Shown: in pieces, positions 14,224 through 18,686 of the stretch | Layout of the letters: each line of letters starts with the position of its first letter | Position numbering within the stretch: position 1 is the stretch's first letter | NCBI GenBank assembly: GCA_027328265.1 | Contig: DAHVVD010000012.1 | Coordinates: 1 to 18,686, forward strand | Source: Microcaldota archaeon | GTDB taxonomy: Archaea; Micrarchaeota; Micrarchaeia; Micrarchaeales; CABMGC01 | Direction: 5' to 3' | Length of the DNA: 18,686 nucleotides | Program-made: the position numbers and the translations under genes | The notes under the pieces: model-generated | Databases searched by the model: none | What the model was told of the DNA's origin: nothing | Seen by the model: only the letters and a program-made list of their open reading frames with translations

Positions 14224-14457
14224 ATGAAAACCATAATGGTAAGCGACGAGGCATATGAGAAGCTGGCTGCTATCAAGGGTAAGAAGAGCTTTACAGAGCT
14301 TGTCTCGGAGCTTGTGGAGAAGACAAAGGGCACAAAGTTTGGGGACATCGAGATGTTTTTTGGGATAATGAGCGAAAAGGATGCAGAAGAGCGGCGTAGA
14401 TTTATAGCAAGATATAGGAAAAACTTTAAGGCGAGAAGTTATGAAGCTATTTCTTGA
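14224..14457 (+). CDS. vapB: VapB-type antitoxin (DUF217 family)
   Basis: This 77-residue antitoxin begins MKTIMVSDEAYEKLAAIKG and continues KSFTELVSELVEKTKG, the ribbon-helix-helix-like pattern of archaeal VapB (DUF217) proteins. The charged C-terminal half (EKDAEERRRFIARYRKNF) is expected to wrap around the toxin. The ATG at 14224 is chosen because it begins the conserved domain; the frame is open to an earlier ATG at 14137, but that part covers the TATA box and operator. It overlaps vapC by 17 bases, typical of a co-translated pair. The surrounding DNA is more A/T-rich than the flanking housekeeping genes, consistent with a mobile module. Confidence 0.87.
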   Translation: MKTIMVSDEAYEKLAAIKGKKSFTELVSELVEKTKGTKFGDIEMFFGIMSEKDAEERRRFIARYRKNFKARSYEAIS

Positions 14458-14842
14458 TGCTTCGGCAGTTATAGAGGTGCTCAGAGGCAATCAGGATGCC
14501 AAGGCAGTAATGGAAAACGCTGACGCACTGTACAGTAGTGTTTTGTGTGCATATGAGGTCTTGCGTGGGGAGCAACACAGCCAAATAAAAGGCTTAAAAT
14601 CTTATTATGTCAACGCCTCCCTCTTTTTCGCCAGAATAGATACACTGCCGGTCACATACAGTGACATCTTGAACGCCTCGGGCTTATCAGCTAGGCTTAT
14701 ATCAAAAGGCAAGAAAGTTGATGACATTGATACCATAATCGCGGTTCAGGCTTTATCTAGGGAGGCTTCTATATTAACCAAAGATGCCAAACATTTCAAA
14801 GTTCTTAAGGAAGAAGGAAAAATCTCTGTGGAGCTTCTCTAG
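14441..14842 (+). CDS. vapC: VapC-type PIN-domain ribonuclease toxin
   Basis: This 133-residue PIN-domain protein is predicted to cleave RNA (often tRNA or rRNA loops in this family) until neutralised by VapB. The acidic residues of the active site are visible: D6 in LFLDASAVIE, E39 in CAYEVLRG, D94-D97 in KKVDDIDTIIAVQAL, and D115 in TKDAKHF. The length is typical. The start overlaps the end of vapB by 17 bases. T-rich runs after the stop (14856-14875) probably terminate the transcript before ftsZ. Confidence 0.92.
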   Translation: MKLFLDASAVIEVLRGNQDAKAVMENADALYSSVLCAYEVLRGEQHSQIKGLKSYYVNASLFFARIDTLPVTYSDILNASGLSARLISKGKKVDDIDTIIAVQALSREASILTKDAKHFKVLKEEGKISVELL

Positions 14843-14854
14843 CTTCAGTTATTC

Positions 14855-14875
14855 TGTTTTTCTACAAATCTTTTT
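14855..14875 (+). terminator. Oligo-T terminator region after vapC
   Basis: Two runs of five T (TGTTTTTC and TCTTTTTA) follow the vapC stop within about 35 bases. Short oligo-T tracts without a strong hairpin are the usual intrinsic terminators of archaeal RNA polymerase. Confidence 0.45.
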
Positions 14876-14896
14876 ATGTTTGTTTGTTTATATAAT
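14866..14896 (+). promoter_or_regulatory. Promoter region of ftsZ
   Basis: Two candidate A/T boxes precede ftsZ. TTTTTATG (about 14871-14878) would give a transcription start near 14900 and a short leader. TTTATATAAT (14887-14896) is the better TATA match but is only about 18 bases before the ATG at 14909. I cannot decide between them. Confidence 0.4.
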
Positions 14897-14908
14897 GGCG
14901 GCGACAGG

Positions 14909-15976
14909 ATGGACATACCATTGTCAAAAGACGATGAAGAGCTGCTTAAATTCATCGAAGCGGCGAAGCCGAAGATTTACATAGTAGGTGCAGGGGGGAG
15001 CGGCTCCAACACCATAACGCGAGTGGCGGAGCTTAACATAGAAGGCACCACCCTGGTTGCTGCAAATACAGATGCTTCTCATCTTGCAAAGATAAAATCC
15101 CACAGAAAGGTCCTCATAGGCAAGAAAACGACGAGGGGGCTCGGAGCCGGAAGCGATCCCAAGATAGGCGAAGAGTCTGCCCTTGAAAGCAAGGAAGAAC
15201 TTAGACATGTACTCAGCGACGCGCAGCTCGTTTTCGTCACATGCGGCATGGGAGGCGGCACAGGAACAGGCTCAGCGCCTATAATAGCACATGAAGCAAA
15301 GGAACTGGGTGCGCTAACAGTAGGAATAGTCACCCTTCCTTTCACAAGTGAGGGCAGGATAAGGATGAGGAATGCGCTTGAGGGGCTCTCAAGGCTCAAG
15401 AGGGCGACAGACACTACGATAATAATACCGAACGATAAGCTTCTCACAGTGGCACCTGACCTTCCGCTCAACATGGCGTTCAGGATAAGCGATGAGGTCC
15501 TTGCAAACGCCGCCAAGGGCATAATAGAGATGGTGACAAAGCCAGGTATGGTTAACCTTGACTTTGCAGACCTGAGGAGCGTGCTTAAGGACTCGGGTTA
15601 TGCCGTGATAGGCATAGGAGAAGCTAATTCCTCAAGGACAAATGAGAGGGCAGCAATAGCGGTTGAAAATACTCTGAAGAGCCCTCTTCTCGATGTGAAC
15701 ATGGCAACCGCGAAGAAGGCACTCGTGAACATAGTCGGAGGCGACGACCTTACACTTAGGGAAGCTGAAAAGATCTTCCAGGAGGTTTCGGGAAGGATAA
15801 GCCCCGATGCGATGCTTAAATGGGGAGCCAGAATAGACCCTACGCTCCAGAAGAGCGAGGTAAAGGTCATGGTGGTGCTCGGAGGAGTGGAGTTCGCCGA
15901 GTACACAGAGGACGGGATAAGAAAGAAGATAGAGGAGAGCGGGGAACTCGACCTTGAGAAGATTTTTGACGACTGA
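14909..15976 (+). CDS. ftsZ: Cell division protein FtsZ (archaeal FtsZ1 type)
   Basis: This 355-residue tubulin-like GTPase polymerises into the division ring. Motifs are IVGAGGSGSNTI (25-36), ANTDASHL with the nucleotide-binding loop, RGLGAGSDPKIGEE (about 76-89), the tubulin signature GGGTGTG (115-121), PNDKLL near 175, and the T7 loop NLDFAD (216-221) that completes the GTPase site of the next subunit. The C-terminal domain ends in WGARIDPTL and VMVVLGGVEF, followed by a short acidic tail. The ATG at 14909 fits the family N-terminus; an in-frame ATG at 14876 would add 11 residues covering the promoter. All catalytic residues are present. Confidence 0.96.
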   Translation: MDIPLSKDDEELLKFIEAAKPKIYIVGAGGSGSNTITRVAELNIEGTTLVAANTDASHLAKIKSHRKVLIGKKTTRGLGAGSDPKIGEESALESKEELRHVLSDAQLVFVTCGMGGGTGTGSAPIIAHEAKELGALTVGIVTLPFTSEGRIRMRNALEGLSRLKRATDTTIIIPNDKLLTVAPDLPLNMAFRISDEVLANAAKGIIEMVTKPGMVNLDFADLRSVLKDSGYAVIGIGEANSSRTNERAAIAVENTLKSPLLDVNMATAKKALVNIVGGDDLTLREAEKIFQEVSGRISPDAMLKWGARIDPTLQKSEVKVMVVLGGVEFAEYTEDGIRKKIEESGELDLEKIFDD

Positions 15977-15981
15977 GCACT

Positions 15982-17286
15982 TTATCGGAGCTTATAGAGC
16001 GTTGTCAGTAGATTCCACTTCCAGCCGCGCATGGTGAGGAAGAGAGCTGGGACCAGGCTTTTCTTTTTTATTATCTTGTAATAGGAGAGGCTGTATAGGG
16101 CAAGAACCGGGAAGACGATAAGTATGTTCAATGGGTTCTTCAGTATTGTGTCTAGAACTAAGAAAAGCACGCCTATAACCACAGCCCTTCCAGCCATGAG
16201 GTAATATTCTCTATTTATCCATAAGGCTACAACCTTCTGCATGCTTTTCCCGTCAAGGTGGCGCATGAACTCGACAAGAGCGGCGTTCTCGAGCGGCGTG
16301 GAAAGAACGGTAAATATTCCACCGAATACAAAGACATTAGCAGGTGAAGCTATGACTCCGGGCAAGAGGAGCAGAGATGAAAGAATTATGCCAATTATTG
16401 CAGCCTCTATCAACCTGCTACTTGCCCTAAATCCTTTTCTTAAGATAAAGTTTGTGGCGATTGAAAGGAAAGTTGTGTAGCTTACAAAGATTCCTGCTAT
16501 CACGAAACTGCTTGTTATCTCAAAGACATATATTGGCATGATTATGCTGAATGCAGTGAAGAAAAACTGGCTTGTGAAGAAGTAGAGTTTGAAGTGAAAA
16601 TAGTCTTTGCCTTTCTGGATAAGAGTCTCGATTATTGAGAAGCGGGGTTTCTTTCCAGCCATGTTGCTTGTCCTGAGTATGTAGGATGAAGAGACAAGGA
16701 GAAAGAGAGAGGCAGCGAGAAAGTCCAAAGCAAATCTGAGATTGCCTGTGAAATTTGAGAGCTGTATGAGGATGCCTCCCATGGTGGGCGCTGCCAATGC
16801 TATAATGCCGCCTATTATGCTGTTGAGGGTCACAAACTTCATTCTTTCTGACTTTTGTGGTATAGCATACATCAATATGTTATTTCCGGCCCAGAAGAAA
16901 CCTGAAACTGCGCCGAAAAGGATGCCGAAGAGGATCACGTTGGAAAGATAGCCGACTAAGAACAACATTGAGGTTAATAGCACAACAATTGAGATTTCGG
17001 CAATGGCGTACACCTGTTTAGGGTGGTAGTCTTGGAGGACATAGCCGGAGAGTGCAAAAGACAGCCCTATAAGGATGTAATTTGCTGCCTGAAACTCCAG
17101 GACCGCGAGATACCCGCCGTTCACGAAGAAGAAGAGACTGAGGAATACGCCTATGAGCCCCTGGCTCAACTGGAAGAGGTTATAAGAGATGTAGTAATTC
17201 TTCAGGTTCCTGGAAGGCACGTTCTCGTTCTTTCTTTCAAATGCATTAACCAGGAGCAAGGTATTTATTGTTTCTTTGAGCATCAT
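15982..17286 (-). CDS. Major facilitator superfamily-type transporter
   Basis: This 434-residue integral membrane protein has roughly twelve hydrophobic helices in two sets of six, separated by a charged loop near residues 205-228 (KKPRFSIIETLIQKGKDYF). Features resembling MFS carriers are FGAVSGFFWAGNNILMYAIP near 120-139 and TPLENAALVEFMRHL near 330-345. I see no motif giving a substrate. Tandem ATGs lie at 17286 and 17283. The gene sits in reverse orientation between ftsZ and secE, which are neighbours in many euryarchaea. It converges on ftsZ with a 5-base gap and starts only 12 bases from the divergent secE ATG. Confidence 0.75.
   Translation of the reverse strand: MMLKETINTLLLVNAFERKNENVPSRNLKNYYISYNLFQLSQGLIGVFLSLFFFVNGGYLAVLEFQAANYILIGLSFALSGYVLQDYHPKQVYAIAEISIVVLLTSMLFLVGYLSNVILFGILFGAVSGFFWAGNNILMYAIPQKSERMKFVTLNSIIGGIIALAAPTMGGILIQLSNFTGNLRFALDFLAASLFLLVSSSYILRTSNMAGKKPRFSIIETLIQKGKDYFHFKLYFFTSQFFFTAFSIIMPIYVFEITSSFVIAGIFVSYTTFLSIATNFILRKGFRASSRLIEAAIIGIILSSLLLLPGVIASPANVFVFGGIFTVLSTPLENAALVEFMRHLDGKSMQKVVALWINREYYLMAGRAVVIGVLFLVLDTILKNPLNILIVFPVLALYSLSYYKIIKKKSLVPALFLTMRGWKWNLLTTLYKLR
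17261..17270 (+). promoter_or_regulatory. Possible TATA box of secE
   Basis: GTATTTATTG lies about 33 bases before the secE ATG, inside the first codons of the divergent transporter gene. A transcription start near 17292 would leave a leader of about 7 bases. Confidence 0.35.
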
Positions 17287-17298
17287 TACCCGTTATAC

Positions 17299-17481
17299 AT
17301 GGATCTTAATTTAGTCAAGAGGCTCAGGAATTTCTATGCAGACTCGAAGCGGGTCCTCGGGATAAGCTACAAGCCAGACCAGCAGACTTTCATGCGCACA
17401 GTGAAGATAGTGCTTATCGGAACCCTGATCCTGGGCATACTTGGATTCATCATAGCAGAGATAGTCGGCCTTATATCCTGA
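17299..17481 (+). CDS. secE: Preprotein translocase subunit SecE (Sec61 gamma)
   Basis: This 60-residue protein has the SecE/Sec61-gamma form. An amphipathic N-terminal helix (MDLNLVKRLRNFYADSKRVL) leads to the conserved ISYKPDQQTFMRTVKIV hinge and one C-terminal membrane helix (about 36-58, VLIGTLILGILGFIIAEIVG). It clamps the SecY channel. The frame is open far upstream, but that part is antisense to the transporter gene; the ATG at 17299 gives the usual family length. An NFACT-R gene follows after 10 bases, where nusG/spt5 would be expected in many archaea. Confidence 0.92.
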   Translation: MDLNLVKRLRNFYADSKRVLGISYKPDQQTFMRTVKIVLIGTLILGILGFIIAEIVGLIS

Positions 17482-17491
17482 CAGTCTAATT

Positions 17492-18265
17492 ATGGAAGTA
17501 GAGATAGATTTCACAAAGTCGGCGCAGAAGAACGCCGAGGAGTATTTCGAGAGGGCGAAGAAAGCGAAGAAGAAGTCGGAAGGCGCCCAGAAAGCAGCCA
17601 GAGAGCTTGAGGAGGGCCTCAAAAAACTCGACAAGGACATAATTGTAAAGAAGGAAGTAAAGAAGGTCGAGAAGAGGGAATGGTACGAGAAGTTCAACTG
17701 GTTCTTCGCAAGCGACGGCAAGCTAGCAATAGGAGGAAGGAGTGCGGACCAGAACGAGGAGCTGAACTCGAAGCATTTTGAGAACGAGGATCTCTTTTTC
17801 CATGCAGACATCTTCGGCGCAGGTGTGGTTATATTGAAAGGTGGGATTAGTGCATCAAGAGAGGTGAAGGAGGAAACGGCTCAGTTCGCAGGCTCCTTTT
17901 CCAGTGCGTGGGAGAACGGCCAGTCCTCAGTTGATGTTTACTCGCTTGGCAGAAACCAAGTTACCAAGTCGAGGAACGAAGGCGCCTTGGGTAAGGGTAG
18001 CTTCCTCCTCAAGGGGGAGAGGGAGTGGTACAGGAACGTTAGGCTTGAACTCTGCGTTGCGCTAGGGAAGTCGGGAAAGGCGGAGGTGCTGCCGCTGGAA
18101 GCTTGCGATAAACTTGGGAGGAGGCATTTTGTGAAAATAACTCCTGGTAAAACAAAAAAATCTGATGCCGCCAAGTTTATTTCAAAAGCCCTCGGATACG
18201 GGAGTGTAGACTACATAATGCAGCATATCCCGCAAGGGCCTTTCCATCTGGAGACTGTGGGCTGA
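17492..18265 (+). CDS. Stand-alone NFACT-R (DUF814) protein with N-terminal coiled coil
   Basis: This 257-residue protein has a Lys/Glu-rich helix, probably a coiled coil (about 8-62), and then the NFACT-R domain. The domain shows EWYEKFNWFFASDGKLAIGGRSADQNE (about 63-89), EDLFFHADIFGAGVVILKGG near 98-117, AWENGQSSVDVYSLGRNQVTKS near 139-160, and LGKGSFLLKGEREW near 166-179. These match the C-terminal part of the Rqc2/NEMF/RqcH ribosome quality-control factors, which bind stalled 60S/50S subunits. The large NFACT-N and helix-hairpin-helix parts are missing and are not upstream. About 65 residues follow the domain, including KAEVLPLEACDKLGRRHFVKITPG. It lies 10 bases after secE, probably in the same transcript. 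A role at translocon-bound ribosomes is inference. Confidence 0.82.
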   Translation: MEVEIDFTKSAQKNAEEYFERAKKAKKKSEGAQKAARELEEGLKKLDKDIIVKKEVKKVEKREWYEKFNWFFASDGKLAIGGRSADQNEELNSKHFENEDLFFHADIFGAGVVILKGGISASREVKEETAQFAGSFSSAWENGQSSVDVYSLGRNQVTKSRNEGALGKGSFLLKGEREWYRNVRLELCVALGKSGKAEVLPLEACDKLGRRHFVKITPGKTKKSDAAKFISKALGYGSVDYIMQHIPQGPFHLETVG

Positions 18266-18274
18266 TCATAACTG

Positions 18275-18290
18275 GCTTTTTATCTTTATC
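18275..18290 (+). terminator. T-rich tract after the NFACT-R gene
   Basis: CTTTTTATCTTTATC follows the stop by about 10 bases. It may end the secE transcript by oligo-T termination and could also serve as a weak TATA box for the next gene. Confidence 0.35.
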
Positions 18291-18305
18291 CATGGTAGTA
18301 ATGCT

Positions 18306-18387
18306 GAGCATCATGAAAAATAAGAGCACTCTCTCTCTCTCTGGGAAAAGAGAGACGAAGCACTTTACGACGATAAGACTGATGCTC
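18306..18387 (+). repeat. Nested inverted repeats in the leader of the pilin-like gene
   Basis: An outer pair GAGCATCA (18306-18313)/TGATGCTC (18380-18387) has 8 matching bases. An inner pair TCTCTCT (18336-18342)/AGAGAGA (18349-18355) has 7, with loop GGGAAA. A competing pair AAGAGC (18322-18327)/GCTCTT (18384-18389) overlaps the outer one. Together they could fold as a structured leader or small RNA; I match no known RNA family. Confidence 0.5.
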
Positions 18388-18686
18388 TTTCTAAACGACG
18401 CAGGTTAAAGTCCCAGTCTGCGATGGAGTACCTGATGACGTACGGATGGGCCATACTGATAATCGCGGTCGTCTTGGGAGCCCTCTTTGCGCTGGGCATC
18501 TTCAATTCTGCTAACCTGGCGCCAAAATTACCTCCTGGAAGCTGCCAGGTCTTCAGGCCGAACGGGCTTGGTAGCACTTCTTACATCAACACTGAAGGCA
18601 CATGCACCAATGAACTGCCGCAGTATGTGGCGCAGTTCAATGGACAAACAGCGAGTGTAACAGTTCCTGTACAAAATTTCAACACT
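18324..18686 (+). CDS. Pilin-like surface protein with class III signal peptide, 5' part (no in-frame start; runs off right edge)
   Basis: The frame is open from the codon after a TAA at 18321 to the window end. Residues encoded from about 18393 read KRRRLKSQSAMEYL, followed by MTYGWAILIIAVVLGALF and ALGIF. This is a class III signal peptide, with cleavage expected before the Q and the hydrophobic helix retained as in archaeal pilins. The mature part begins NSANLAPKLPPGSCQVFRPN and continues through ELPQYVAQFNG, a pattern I associate with large surface proteins of small DPANN archaea. There is no ATG, GTG or TTG in frame before the QSAMEYL segment. Upstream ATGs are in another frame behind the (CT)7 tract. 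It may be phase-variable, a broken gene, or affected by a sequence error in the repeat. Confidence 0.75.
18329..18342 (+). repeat. (CT)7 dinucleotide repeat
   Basis: Seven perfect CT units lie between a set of in-phase ATGs (18292, 18301, 18313) and the pilin-like frame. Those ATGs read to a TAA at 18406, one frame away from the pilin frame. Losing one CT unit, or gaining two, would join them without a stop. Confidence 0.85.

Noticed and set aside
17023..17298. Upstream extension of the secE frame to 152 residues
   Set aside because: This part is antisense to the transporter coding region. The ATG at 17299 gives the normal 60-residue SecE.
1..18686. CRISPR arrays, insertion sequences, rRNA genes
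   Set aside because: I saw no spaced direct repeats, no transposase motifs and no rRNA-like stretches on either strand by eye.

Overview
The window is archaeal. It has a split archaeal RNA polymerase operon (H, B'', B', A', A''), archaeal-type TyrRS, NAC, SecE/Sec61-gamma, FtsZ, a DUF424 protein, TATA-box promoters, and a class III (pilin-type) signal peptide of the QSAMEYLMTYGWAIL form that is common in small DPANN archaea. A tRNA-Ser gene with two non-canonical introns, a bipartite lipoate ligase and very tight gene packing also fit a DPANN archaeon of the Micrarchaeota/ARMAN type. That lineage call is inference, not proof.

Layout. 1-577 (minus): 5' part of a secreted protein of unknown function that runs off the left edge. 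578-815: divergent promoters. 816-8034 (plus): rpoH-rpoB2-rpoB1-rpoA1-rpoA2, spaced by 4-10 bases; the operon stops after A'' and meets an oppositely oriented gene 6 bases later. 8041-9068 (minus): lplB-lplA, a two-gene lipoate-protein ligase. 9128-9472 (plus): NAC. 9484-11353 (minus): DUF424 protein and a cellulose-synthase-like GT2 membrane glycosyltransferase. 11423-11549 (plus): tRNA-Ser(CGA) with one intron in the anticodon stem-loop and one in the T-loop. 11575-13023 (plus): multi-pass membrane protein, probably a GT-C glycosyltransferase. 13024-14076 (minus): TyrRS. 14224-14842 (plus): VapBC toxin-antitoxin with a clear inverted-repeat operator. 14909-15976 (plus): FtsZ. 15982-17286 (minus): MFS-type transporter. 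17299-18265 (plus): SecE and a stand-alone NFACT-R (DUF814) protein. 18266-18686 (plus): structured, repeat-containing leader and the 5' part of a pilin-like surface protein whose frame has no start codon; it lies behind a (CT)7 tract.

The core is information processing (transcription, tRNA, aminoacylation, nascent-chain handling, translocation) with cell division. Between these sit surface/glycan genes and a small toxin-antitoxin insert. The most notable observations are the doubly interrupted tRNA-Ser, the apparently out-of-frame pilin gene behind a dinucleotide repeat, the NFACT-R protein without its NFACT-N partner beside SecE, and the ftsZ-secE neighbourhood broken by an inverted transporter. 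I saw no CRISPR array, insertion sequence or rRNA gene.
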